The position numbers were made by a program, and so were the translations under genes. From assembly GCF_011683955.1 (NCBI RefSeq), contig NZ_JAAQPI010000031.1, positions 1 to 53,408 on the forward strand: DNA of 53,408 nucleotides. Reading direction: 5' to 3'. Positions 42,194 to 51,227 of the stretch are shown here, in pieces. The number at the start of each line of letters is the position of its first letter. Within the stretch, counting starts at the first letter, position 1. Under the pieces are notes generated by a model, which worked only from the letters and a program-made list of their open reading frames with translations, ran no database searches and had not been told where the DNA came from. This DNA comes from Pseudomaricurvus alkylphenolicus (GTDB lineage: Bacteria > Pseudomonadota > Gammaproteobacteria > Pseudomonadales > Cellvibrionaceae).

Positions 42194-45100
42194 ATGTCTC
42201 AGCGTTCCCGGTTCGATGGTTCGTTGGCGCTCAAACTCACAGCGCCAGCCACCTTGATCAGCGGACTGATCTTGTTGGCCCTGTTAATGGTGATGCAGGA
42301 TTCCAGCCGCGAGACCTTACAGCAGCAAATGCTGATCCGCGCCGGTTATATCACCGACAGTCTGATCATTATGACCGAGATGGACAATACCCAGGCGTCA
42401 CTGGCGCGGGCGGTCACCTCTCTGGCGAGTGCCAAAAATGTGCGCCGCTTGTCTGTCATCAAAGACCACAACCGTGAGCTTTGGCTGGATAACAAGGTAC
42501 AACATGTTGGCATGCCTTTGTCACAAGGTTTTACCGAAAGCGAATGGCAGTTATTGGAGAATTATTTGAATGCACCGGAGCAAGAGAGCCGGGCTCTGTT
42601 CGTTGGCAATAATCTCTATTACCTGATGCGAATTAATCTGATCGACGAAACCTTTAACCGCCTGCGACCTCACACGATTTTACTCAATTACGATATCAGT
42701 GATGGCGTCTATGCAGAAAGCCAACGCCTGCAGGTGGTGATGGTGACGGTGGCGGTGGGTATGTTGTTACTGCTGGTGGCGGTCAGCGCCCTTCAGCGCC
42801 GTGGCGTTCTTAAGCCCGTCACCGCCATGATTAAAACTATTGAAAAGCAGAAGCGCGTCGATGAATTTATTCCCCTTCCGGTGGAATCGGGCGATGAACT
42901 TGGAACCTTGGCCAGCAGCTACAATCAACTCAGTCGCGACAGCAAGGAGCGGGAGGTCGAACTTGCCAATACCCGCAAGTATATTGATGCTATTGCCAAC
43001 CAGGTACCGTTTCTGCTGGCTTATATTGATCGGGACAAGCGTTTCCAGTTTATCAATAACACCGGTGAGAGCTGGTTTGGACGGTCACCACAGGCATTGC
43101 AGGGTGAGCTCGTGCAAAGCTGCTTTGATACCGATCACTTCGATCTTTTTGATACACAGATGGATCGCGTGCTCGGTGGCGATAATGTCAGTTTTACGAT
43201 GGAACTGCCGCTACCTCAGGCACCGGACAGTCTGCGTTTTGCACAGGTAAACCTCCTGCCGGACGCTGATGAACAGTTCAATGTGCGGGGATTTTTCCTG
43301 TCAGCGGAAGACGTTACCGAAATCAAAAACACCGAAGAACAACTGCACAAATACGCCAGTGATCTGGAGTTTCAGACCTGGGCTCTGGAAGATGCCCGGG
43401 ACCGCGCCGAAGAAGCCACTCGCGCCAAGTCAGAGTTCCTGGCCAATATGAGTCACGAAATCCGCACACCCATGAACGGTGTGCTCGGCATGTTGCGCTT
43501 GCTTACCCGTGAACCGCTCAGTCAGCGTCAGGCACACTTTGCCAACATGGCTCGTTCCAGTGCCGATTCTTTATTGGTACTGATCAACGATATTCTGGAC
43601 TTTTCCAAAATCGAAGCGGGCAAGTTGGAGTTGGAGGTCATTGAGTTTGACCTATTTGACCTGTTGGAAAATCTGGCCGACAGCGTTGAGTTTATGGCTC
43701 GCCAAAAGGGGTTGTCACTGCAACTGAAATTGCCCCTGGAATTGCATCACAAACTGATGGGCGATCCGGGGCGTTTGCGCCAAATTCTGACCAATTTCTG
43801 TAGCAATGCATGCAAATTCACACCACAGGGCGAAGTGACTCTGGAAGCGCAAATACTTTCTGCTGAATCTGAGAAGGAGGTGAGCTTCCTGTTTGCGGTC
43901 ACTGATACCGGTATCGGTATTGCGGAGGCAAAACAGGCACATCTTTTTGACGCGTTTTCTCAGGTGGATGCTTCCACAACCCGTCAATACGGAGGAACCG
44001 GACTCGGGCTGTCCATTGCCAAACAATTGGTGGATCTGATGGGTGGGGAAATCGGTGTCAACAGTGTACCGGGGCAGGGCAGCTGTTTCTGGTTCAAGGT
44101 TTCACTGCCGATGGCTCAAGCCCTGCCGGCCTGGCCCAATCTGGTTAAGGAATTGAAGTTGGGGGAGACCTGGCTGATTCATCAGGGTGAAGTTCAAATG
44201 TTAATTTTGGAGACTCAGCTGCGTTTGCTCGGTCTTGCTCCGCTGCAGTTCCTGGATGTCCGCGATACAAAATCGCCCCAGTGGTCTTTGCTGCAGCAGG
44301 CATTAGAGACTGACCCCAAACCTCTGTTGGTGTTGAGCCAGACGCTGCGGCAATCTTACCCGGCGCTGTTCAATGCCGATGGTCCTGATCAGCAGCCGGC
44401 ACTGCTGGCGGCATTGGAGAAACCGAGTGAAAAAGCGCTTTGGCTGCTGATTGAAACCGTGAACCAGAATGGGGCAGCCATCCCCGACCATTGCTGCCGA
44501 CTTAGCCTGCCAGCGACTCCCGCCAAATTGATGCGCAGCTTGCGTCGTTCGGAGCCTTCGGTGCCGCAGCTGACTACCGAAGTCGGAGGGCATTGTGATG
44601 TACGTATCCTGTTGGTGGAGGATAACCGCATCAATCAGGAGGTCGCGCTGAATACTCTGGAGGAACTCGGTTATTGTGCCGATGTGGCGGACAACGGGGC
44701 GGTGGCGTTACAGGCCCTGGCTGATGCGGACCCCCCCTATCAATTAGTGTTAATGGATTGCCAGATGCCTGAAATGGACGGCTACGAGGCCACCGCCAGG
44801 ATTCGGGACGGTCGCGATGGGGTAAGAGATACCGCGATACCGATTGTCGCGATGACCGCCAACGCCATGAAAGGCGACCGCCAAGCCTGTCTGGATGCGG
44901 GCATGAACGACTATATCGCCAAGCCGCTGGAGCCGGAAGTGATCGCATCGGTGTTGAGACACTGGTTGCCGCAAGCCCATACGAACTTGGCGAAACAAGC
45001 ACCCCCGGAGACAACGACTTCCCAATCGACAGCGGCAACCGACAGTCTCTGGGACCAGGCCGCTTTGCTCAAACGGGTACGTAACAAACCGGAAAGAGTG

Positions 45101-45385
45101 GTCCATCTAATCGATCTGTTTTTGCAGGATATGCCCGACCGCCTGAAACAGCTCCAGCAACATATCGAACAGGGGAATCTGCTCGAAGTTGCCAGTATCA
45201 GCCATACCATTAAAGGGGTTGTTGGCAATTTGGGCAGTGAAGCTCTGCATCAGGTGATGGCTGAACTGGAGGCAGCCTGCCGCGAGTCTGACCTGAAGGC
45301 GTTGCAGGAGGCCTGGACGCAAGTACAAAGCCTGTCACAGCGGTTGCAGCAACAATTGCGCGAAGCCAGGGAATCATTGATTTGA
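42194..45385 (+). CDS. Membrane hybrid sensor histidine kinase (HAMP-PAS-HisKA-HATPase-REC-HPt)
   Basis: A 1063-residue phosphorelay kinase. Membrane segments lie at about residues 17-35 and 180-200, around a periplasmic domain of about 140 residues. HAMP (201-255) and a PAS domain (262-395) follow. The kinase core has His421 in '[11 protein letters not shown]', the N-box '[12 protein letters not shown]', 'DTGIGI' and '[13 protein letters not shown]'. Residues about 655-795 look like a receiver domain that has lost its acceptor. The true receiver has Asp855 ('[11 protein letters not shown]') and the HPt domain has His1004 ('SISHTIKG'). No response regulator is adjacent. The preceding solute-binding protein is the likely sensory partner. 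Confidence 0.95.
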   Translation: MSQRSRFDGSLALKLTAPATLISGLILLALLMVMQDSSRETLQQQMLIRAGYITDSLIIMTEMDNTQASLARAVTSLASAKNVRRLSVIKDHNRELWLDNKVQHVGMPLSQGFTESEWQLLENYLNAPEQESRALFVGNNLYYLMRINLIDETFNRLRPHTILLNYDISDGVYAESQRLQVVMVTVAVGMLLLLVAVSALQRRGVLKPVTAMIKTIEKQKRVDEFIPLPVESGDELGTLASSYNQLSRDSKEREVELANTRKYIDAIANQVPFLLAYIDRDKRFQFINNTGESWFGRSPQALQGELVQSCFDTDHFDLFDTQMDRVLGGDNVSFTMELPLPQAPDSLRFAQVNLLPDADEQFNVRGFFLSAEDVTEIKNTEEQLHKYASDLEFQTWALEDARDRAEEATRAKSEFLANMSHEIRTPMNGVLGMLRLLTREPLSQRQAHFANMARSSADSLLVLINDILDFSKIEAGKLELEVIEFDLFDLLENLADSVEFMARQKGLSLQLKLPLELHHKLMGDPGRLRQILTNFCSNACKFTPQGEVTLEAQILSAESEKEVSFLFAVTDTGIGIAEAKQAHLFDAFSQVDASTTRQYGGTGLGLSIAKQLVDLMGGEIGVNSVPGQGSCFWFKVSLPMAQALPAWPNLVKELKLGETWLIHQGEVQMLILETQLRLLGLAPLQFLDVRDTKSPQWSLLQQALETDPKPLLVLSQTLRQSYPALFNADGPDQQPALLAALEKPSEKALWLLIETVNQNGAAIPDHCCRLSLPATPAKLMRSLRRSEPSVPQLTTEVGGHCDVRILLVEDNRINQEVALNTLEELGYCADVADNGAVALQALADADPPYQLVLMDCQMPEMDGYEATARIRDGRDGVRDTAIPIVAMTANAMKGDRQACLDAGMNDYIAKPLEPEVIASVLRHWLPQAHTNLAKQAPPETTTSQSTAATDSLWDQAALLKRVRNKPERVVHLIDLFLQDMPDRLKQLQQHIEQGNLLEVASISHTIKGVVGNLGSEALHQVMAELEAACRESDLKALQEAWTQVQSLSQRLQQQLREARESLI

Positions 45386-45396
45386 TTGTTTTATGA

Positions 45397-46101
45397 TCAT
45401 TTTTGCCTTGCCGACGGAACTTCAAAGCGAATCCGTCCAAAGTAGGCCAGGGTTTGCCCGCCACCGTTGTCGGCATCGGACATAATCGCAACACCAACAA
45501 TTTCCTTAATGGGTTCACCGAAGATCCTCTGGTAATCCTCGGCAATGTTGACTTGCTCGCGACGCCACTGCCCCAGATGTTCAGTGCCGGCCTGCAGGGG
45601 AATCATCACGGCTCTTTCTGTAAAAGGGTTGGGCCAGTAGGGGGCAGGGGGCTCTGAATTGGCCCAAACGTAGCTCAAGACCTTGACCTGCCAGGGTAGG
45701 AAACCATCCTGGACAACCACATATACTCGCGCCGGAAAATCGTCGCCGGCCTTTTCTTGAGGATTGTTGGCCGGTAACAGGCGCTCCACCTTCCATTCCC
45801 AGGTCAACAGGGGGGTACGATTGAGATCTACCGCAATCTTCCTGTACAGGGCCGAAGCACTGTTATTGGCTGCCGCTCTTAATGTCGTCGTGCCGTCGTG
45901 CTCCACAATCTGATAATCGGTATGACCCACAAAACTCTCTTCCTCAAATGCCGACAGCCCTTCATTGCCGGGGTCCAATATGTTCAAGGGCGGTGTGGCC
46001 AAAGACGGACTCACCCAGGCAACCAACAGCAGGGCAAACAGCGGTAAATTGTAATGAGAGGTCAGTATCACGTGGGGCAATCCATCCATATTCCTGCACA
46101 T
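45397..46101 (-). CDS. DUF3047 domain-containing exported protein
   Basis: A 234-residue protein. A hydrophobic leader ('LFALLLVAWVSPSLA') suggests export. The mature part carries the DUF3047 pattern: 'LTWEWKVERLLPANN', 'DFPARVYVVVQDG', 'LSYVWANSEPPAPYWPNPF' and 'VGVAIMSDADNGGG'. The function of the family is not known; the fold looks like a beta-sandwich carbohydrate-binding type. The exact start is unsure: ATG at 46101 and 46089 and GTG at 46071 are all possible, and none has an ideal ribosome site. It diverges from sbcD and is convergent with the hybrid kinase. Confidence 0.85.
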   Translation of the reverse strand: MCRNMDGLPHVILTSHYNLPLFALLLVAWVSPSLATPPLNILDPGNEGLSAFEEESFVGHTDYQIVEHDGTTTLRAAANNSASALYRKIAVDLNRTPLLTWEWKVERLLPANNPQEKAGDDFPARVYVVVQDGFLPWQVKVLSYVWANSEPPAPYWPNPFTERAVMIPLQAGTEHLGQWRREQVNIAEDYQRIFGEPIKEIVGVAIMSDADNGGGQTLAYFGRIRFEVPSARQK

Positions 46102-46187
46102 TCAGACGCCCAAGTAGACGCCAAGTTCCCTCGATAACATGTCATTCGGTACTGCGAGAACAGTCCATTATCTGTAGAATCCCCCGA

Positions 46188-47357
46188 ATGAAAATTCTGC
46201 ATACGTCTGACTGGCATCTGGGGCGCCAGTTTCACAATATCTCTCTGCTGGAGGACCAGCGCCACGTGCTCCAGCAGCTGGTGACCATGGCTGACGAGCA
46301 GTGCGTGGATGCCGTGATCGTGGCGGGGGATATTTATGACCGCTCTGTTCCACCGACGGCTGCCGTGTCTCTGCTGGATGAAATTCTGCATCAATTCTGC
46401 CAGGAACTGAAGATTCCTGTCATTATGATCGCGGGTAATCACGACAGCGCTGAACGGCTGGGTTTCGGTGCGCGGCAGTTGCTGGGGGCCGGGTTGCATG
46501 TCATTGGCCCGCTGCGGGCACCTCTGCGGCCGGTAATACTGCAGGATGAATACGGAGAGATTGCCTTTTATGCCATACCCTATGTGGAACCGGCTCATGT
46601 GCGTGATCGCTTTGATACCAGTGTCAGCAGTCATGAAGAGGCGATGGCTTTCCTGACAGATCATATTCACAGCGATCTTGCCAATAGTGATCAAGCCCGT
46701 CGCAGCGTGGTTATCAGCCACTGCTTTCTCGACGGCGCAGAGGAATCGGATTCCGAGCGTCCCCTATCCATCGGTGGTGCCGACCGGGTCAGTCCTTCAC
46801 ATTTTCTGGAATTTGATTATGTTGCCCTGGGGCACCTGCACGGCCCTCAATACAAGGGGGCGCCTCACGTTCGCTATTCCGGTTCCATTCTGAAATATTC
46901 GTTTTCCGAACAGCACCATCACAAGTCCGCCACTTTGGTGACTCTCGATAAAAACGGCGGATGCGAGGTGGAAAAACTGCCCCTGGAGCCCCTGCGCGAT
47001 ATGCGGGTGATCGAAGGGGAGCTGCAGCAAATTTTGGCCGACGGGCGGGATGACAGCCGCGCCGAAGACTATCTGCTGGTACGCTTGACGGATCGCCACG
47101 CGATTCTCGATGCCATGGGCAAGTTGCGAGAGGTGTATCCCAATGTACTGCATCTGGAGCGTCCGGGTTTAACCTCGGCAAGTGACACCCTGGAAGTCAA
47201 TCGCGAGCGACTGCAAAAAGGAGAACTCAATCTGTTTGAAGACTTCTTTACCCAGGTACAGGGTGAGAGCATGAGCGATGAGCAGCATGAGTATATGAAG
47301 GAGGTGATTGAGCAATTGCACCGAGGTGAGCAATCGGCTCAGGAGTCAAACACGTGA
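46188..47357 (+). CDS. sbcD: Exonuclease SbcD, Mre11-like subunit
   Basis: A 389-residue metal-dependent nuclease subunit that, with SbcC, trims DNA hairpins and double-strand ends. The phosphoesterase motifs are in order: 'HTSDWHLGR' (residues 5-13), 'VIVAGDIYDR' near residue 48, 'IAGNHDSAERL' near residue 83, 'VISHCF' near residue 176 and 'VALGHLHGPQ' near residue 214. The length matches E. coli SbcD (about 400). The start at 46188 gives the standard 'MKILHTSDWHLG'; the frame is open far upstream but overlaps the divergent gene. Its stop overlaps the sbcC start by 4 bases. Confidence 0.97.
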   Translation: MKILHTSDWHLGRQFHNISLLEDQRHVLQQLVTMADEQCVDAVIVAGDIYDRSVPPTAAVSLLDEILHQFCQELKIPVIMIAGNHDSAERLGFGARQLLGAGLHVIGPLRAPLRPVILQDEYGEIAFYAIPYVEPAHVRDRFDTSVSSHEEAMAFLTDHIHSDLANSDQARRSVVISHCFLDGAEESDSERPLSIGGADRVSPSHFLEFDYVALGHLHGPQYKGAPHVRYSGSILKYSFSEQHHHKSATLVTLDKNGGCEVEKLPLEPLRDMRVIEGELQQILADGRDDSRAEDYLLVRLTDRHAILDAMGKLREVYPNVLHLERPGLTSASDTLEVNRERLQKGELNLFEDFFTQVQGESMSDEQHEYMKEVIEQLHRGEQSAQESNT

Positions 47358-50300
47358 GACCTCTGCAGTTGACCATGACGGCCTTTGGTCCTTTTGCCGC
47401 AACGGAAGAAATTGACTTTCGCCGCCTTGGGGACAGGCCACTGTTTCTGATCAATGGTGCGACCGGAGCGGGCAAAACCACCATCCTTGATGGCATCTGT
47501 TTTGCGCTCTACGGCAGTACCACCGGCAACGAACGGGAAGCCAGCCAGATGCGCTGTGACTACGCCGATGATCAACACATCACCCGGGTGGAGTTGTTGT
47601 TTGAGCTGCGCGGTCGCCACTATCGCATTGTGCGGGAACCGGAACAACTGCGGCCCAAGGTCCGAGGTGAAGGTTATACCACCCATAAACCGCGAGCAGA
47701 GCTGTTCCGATTGCGAGAAGATGACGAAGATGGAGAATCGAAAGAAGAGCCACTGGTGGCCGCCAAGGTTTCCGAAGCTACCCGCACCATCGAAGAATTG
47801 ACGGGTTTGACCGTGGAGCAATTTCGCCAGGTCATGGTGCTGCCCCAGGGAGAATTTCGTCGGTTGCTACTGGCTGGCTCCGGTGAGCGGGAAAGAATTT
47901 TCAGTCAACTGTTTCAGACGCAGATCTATAAACGCATTGAGGATTCCCTCAAAATTCGCTCCGGTAATCTGCGTCAACAGCGGGAGAATTTGCTTAACCG
48001 TCAGAAGGGGATTCTTGAAACCGGCGGACTCGACAGCGGAGAAGCCCTCCAGGAACAACTGTCAGCGCTTGAGCCGCAGTTGCAACAGGCTCAGGAACAA
48101 CTGCAAGGCGTTCAACAGCAACTACAAGCGGTGCAGAAAGAGCACGACGAGGCTCAGCAGCGGGAGCAGCGCTACCAACAGTTGCTGAGTGAACAGAAAC
48201 GTCAGCAAATCCTGGAGCAACGCCGCGGTCTGCAGGAGCAACAGCGGCAGCAACTGGCGCTGGCACAGGATGCGTTGCGCTTGCAGCCGGATTGGGAGCT
48301 TTGTCAGCGGGAGCAACAGCAACGTCAAGTGCTTCAAGTACAACTCAGCGAATCGCAACAACGCCTACAACAACAGCAACAGCAACTGGAGCAGGCACGG
48401 ACGGCCATGCAGGAACTGGACTCTCTGCAAAAGGATATCGATCAGCTGAAAGCAGAGGCTCAACAGCTACTGGGTTACCGGGAACGTGTCGACCATTGGG
48501 AGCAGGCCGAACAACAGCGGCGACAGGCCGAGCAGCACTATCAACAGCAACAGCAAACGGTTGCCGAACAGCAACAGCGGTTAAACCGGATGAGCCAGCA
48601 GGTGGAGCAGGGGCAGAGGCAGCTGCGGGATTTACAAGAACAGCTGAATGAACTTAACCCGGAGCAACAGCGACTGCAACAACTGAACGAGCGTTGCCAA
48701 CGAAGGATACAATTGGATGCTGACAACGCCAAACTCGCTGAGATAGAGAGCAATCTGCAGGGGCTACAGCAGCAGCGTCAACAGGCTGAAGGCGAAGGCA
48801 AGGCGTTGCGGCAAGCGCGGGATCAGCTGGAACTTCAATGGCATCGCGGACAGGCGGCTTTGCTGGCGGCACAATTGCAGGAAGGCGAGCCTTGTCCTGT
48901 CTGTGGCAGTGACAAACATCCGCAACCGGCTTACGATACGACTGCAATTCCGGACCAAGCCCAGCGACAGCAGGCGACCCAAGCTCTGGAAGCGGCGAGA
49001 GAGGCTTTTGTTGAAATTGAGCAGCGGCTCGCGGTTCAGAAAACCAACAGAGAGCATCTGCAGCAGCAGATAGAAACACATCGCCTGGGTTTGGGCGATG
49101 CTGTCGACCTGCCCCTGTCTGAGTTACAGCAGCAACTTCAGAGATTGCAACAGCGGGTACAAGCGTTGGAGCAGTCACAGCAGATACATCAATCCGTTAC
49201 AGAGCAGCTGCAACAATGGCAGCAACAACTCGACACTCTGCGTCTGCAACAGGAACGGGAATCCAAAGCGCAGGCGCAAGCCAATACCCGTCTGGAATTG
49301 GCCAACCAGCAGTTGCAGCAAACCCTGACGGAATTGCCCGAAGCATTTCGTCAGGCGGGCGCCTTGCAGCGGGCTTTTGTTGATAATGAATCCAGGCTTC
49401 AACAGACAACGCAACGACTGCAACAGTTACAGAAAAACCTGGAGCAGGCGCAACTGGCTTTCGAAGCCGCGCGAGCCCATGACCAAAGCATGAGGCAGCA
49501 GTGGCAACAAACCGAAGATGCCTGCTGCAAAGCACAGCAATCCTGGTTGCAGGTATTGCAAGACAGTCGCTTTGCCTCCGAGGAAGAATTCCTCGGCGCG
49601 CGCCAGAGTGAATCGCAGATGCAGACCTGGATGCAGGAGCTGCAAGAGTTCGAACGTCAGTGGGCGCAAGTGCAGGGCGTATTGGTCAGACTCGAGGCTC
49701 AACTGCAGGAACAGCCGCAGATGGATCTGCCCGCCATTGAGGAACGCTTGCAACAGTGTCTACAGCAGTTTGAGCTGAAGCAACAAAACCATCGCGGACT
49801 GGATCAGCGGATGGTGACATTACGCGGGGTTGAAGAAGCGCTGTCAAAAGTCATTGAAGAAACGCAAACCTTGGAAAAACGCTACGCGGTTATCGGAACT
49901 CTGGCTGATGTGGCGGCCGGAAAAACGGGTGATCGCATCAATCTGCAACGCTTTGTACTCAGCGTGTTGCTGGACGATGTGCTGGTGGTGGCCAGCCAGA
50001 GACTCAAGCGTATGAGCAAAGGTCGTTTTGAGCTCTACCGGCAAACCGAAAAAGGCAAGGGGGCAGGTGCTTTTGGTCTGGAGCTGATGGTGGAGGACGC
50101 CTACAACGGTAAACAACGTCCCGTAGCGACCTTGTCCGGTGGCGAAAGTTTTATGGCAGCGCTGTCGCTGGCATTGGGCCTGTCTGATGTAGTGCAAGCC
50201 TATGCCGGTGGTATTCGGCTCGATACCCTGTTTGTGGATGAAGGTTTTGGCAGCCTCGATCCGGAGTCCCTGGATCTGGCCATCAATACGCTGGTGGATT

Positions 50301-50428
50301 TGCAGGCCAGTGGCCGCATGGTGGGCGTGATTTCCCATGTGCCGGAACTCAAAGAACGACTGAACGTGCGCCTGGATGTGCACGCCAGTCGTCAGGGCAG
50401 TACTACGGAATTGGTACTGGCCTCTTGA
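47354..50428 (+). CDS. sbcC: Exonuclease subunit SbcC, Rad50-like ATPase
   Basis: A 1024-residue SMC-like ATPase. The N-terminal Walker A is 'GATGAGKTTILDG' near residue 36, and 'QFRQVMVLPQGEFRRLL' near residue 156 is the SbcC-specific Q-loop. Long coiled-coil arms flank the zinc hook Cys514-Pro-Val-Cys517 at their midpoint. The C-terminus has the signature 'ATLSGGESFMAALSLALG' and Walker B 'LDTLFVDEGFGSLD'. The arms are strikingly rich in Gln, far more than in E. coli. The start is GTG at 47354, overlapping the sbcD stop (GTGA), which ensures coupled synthesis of the complex. Confidence 0.97.
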   Translation: MRPLQLTMTAFGPFAATEEIDFRRLGDRPLFLINGATGAGKTTILDGICFALYGSTTGNEREASQMRCDYADDQHITRVELLFELRGRHYRIVREPEQLRPKVRGEGYTTHKPRAELFRLREDDEDGESKEEPLVAAKVSEATRTIEELTGLTVEQFRQVMVLPQGEFRRLLLAGSGERERIFSQLFQTQIYKRIEDSLKIRSGNLRQQRENLLNRQKGILETGGLDSGEALQEQLSALEPQLQQAQEQLQGVQQQLQAVQKEHDEAQQREQRYQQLLSEQKRQQILEQRRGLQEQQRQQLALAQDALRLQPDWELCQREQQQRQVLQVQLSESQQRLQQQQQQLEQARTAMQELDSLQKDIDQLKAEAQQLLGYRERVDHWEQAEQQRRQAEQHYQQQQQTVAEQQQRLNRMSQQVEQGQRQLRDLQEQLNELNPEQQRLQQLNERCQRRIQLDADNAKLAEIESNLQGLQQQRQQAEGEGKALRQARDQLELQWHRGQAALLAAQLQEGEPCPVCGSDKHPQPAYDTTAIPDQAQRQQATQALEAAREAFVEIEQRLAVQKTNREHLQQQIETHRLGLGDAVDLPLSELQQQLQRLQQRVQALEQSQQIHQSVTEQLQQWQQQLDTLRLQQERESKAQAQANTRLELANQQLQQTLTELPEAFRQAGALQRAFVDNESRLQQTTQRLQQLQKNLEQAQLAFEAARAHDQSMRQQWQQTEDACCKAQQSWLQVLQDSRFASEEEFLGARQSESQMQTWMQELQEFERQWAQVQGVLVRLEAQLQEQPQMDLPAIEERLQQCLQQFELKQQNHRGLDQRMVTLRGVEEALSKVIEETQTLEKRYAVIGTLADVAAGKTGDRINLQRFVLSVLLDDVLVVASQRLKRMSKGRFELYRQTEKGKGAGAFGLELMVEDAYNGKQRPVATLSGGESFMAALSLALGLSDVVQAYAGGIRLDTLFVDEGFGSLDPESLDLAINTLVDLQASGRMVGVISHVPELKERLNVRLDVHASRQGSTTELVLAS

Positions 50429-50443
50429 AGGCACCCCAACACG

Positions 50444-51091
50444 CTATCGTGGATGAAAGGGACACACTGGAACCGTGCCGTGCCACACCGGCAGTGCCAT
50501 ATCTTCGGGCTCTTCATTGGGACCTCCGCTACGACTCTTGAATGAGCCGTCCAGAATCTCCAGTTTCATCAACGCCGTGGCTTTGCGTTCGATAGCATTG
50601 GGCGGGCGCACCTGAGACCAGCGGTCGGTTTCCAGCTGGTTGATGATCACCTCAAAAGCATGGTCAAACTCCGCAGCTTCCGTCACTCGCTCTCCCTGGC
50701 AATAGACCACGGCGGAGCGGTAGTTGGCGCTGTGATGGTAAGCGGATTTCGTCAGTACCCATTCGGTGCATTCCGCCAGCGAAATACAGACCTGTTCTCC
50801 AGCCTCCAGCAGCTTCTGCAGGCGCCCCTTGTTGGCACAGTGAAAATACAGATGATCGTTCACCCGCCAGAGCGTAATGGGAATGACAAACACCTGGCCC
50901 TCCTGGACAAAACCCACATGCCCCAGTTTCAGGTCATCCACCAGCTGATAGATATCACGAAGACGATAGCTGGCCCTTTTGGCGCCGTGGCGTACCCGAC
51001 TGCGAGGGCTGGGTGCGAACGTTTGCCTGGAATCCGGCAGGCTGGTAGTTGAGGATTCTACGGTGATTTCCGGTGCGTCTGTAACGTCCAT
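50444..51091 (-). CDS. Pyridoxamine 5'-phosphate oxidase-fold (FMN-binding) protein
   Basis: A 215-residue split-barrel flavin-binding protein. After a Pro/Ser-rich N-terminus of about 35 residues, 'LGHVGFVQEGQVFVIPITLW' and 'HLYFHCANKGRLQKLLEAGE' are the PNPOx-2 family landmarks, followed by 'VCISLAECTEWVLTKSAYHH'. Members reduce or bind various substrates; few make PLP. AAGGAG lies 9 bases before the ATG. It diverges from a MocR/PdxR-type, PLP-sensing regulator with a clear operator between them, so PLP-linked control is likely even if the enzyme itself is not a PLP synthase. Confidence 0.92.
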   Translation of the reverse strand: MDVTDAPEITVESSTTSLPDSRQTFAPSPRSRVRHGAKRASYRLRDIYQLVDDLKLGHVGFVQEGQVFVIPITLWRVNDHLYFHCANKGRLQKLLEAGEQVCISLAECTEWVLTKSAYHHSANYRSAVVYCQGERVTEAAEFDHAFEVIINQLETDRWSQVRPPNAIERKATALMKLEILDGSFKSRSGGPNEEPEDMALPVWHGTVPVCPFHPR

Positions 51092-51171
51092 AGCTGTGTC
51101 TCCTTAAGCTTCGCGATTAAACGAAAATGCGGCTCTGTGTAGGCCGGGCAGGAGTAATTGTTATAGGATGG

Positions 51172-51191
51172 TGGCTCTAGAGAAAGAGCCA
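51172..51191. promoter_or_regulatory. MocR-type operator TGGCTCT-N6-AGAGCCA
   Basis: A perfect 7-base inverted repeat with a 6-base spacer lies 36 bases before the MocR start and about 80 before the PNPOx start. The motif is of the kind reported near MocR genes (TGG..CT..AG..CCA). A further GGCTCT half-site lies at 51131-51136, and GACCACC-TTATAG follows at 51197-51209, echoing the CTATAA/GGTGG of the left flank. Probable binding site for the adjacent regulator, controlling both divergent genes. Confidence 0.7.
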
Positions 51192-51227
51192 ATTCTGACC
51201 ACCTTATAGCACCAGTTGAGAGCTGCC

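Noticed and set aside
48360-48620. CAA/CAG-rich tracts as a microsatellite or separate repeat element
   Set aside because: They lie in frame within the SbcC coiled coil and encode Gln; they are irregular and need no separate element.
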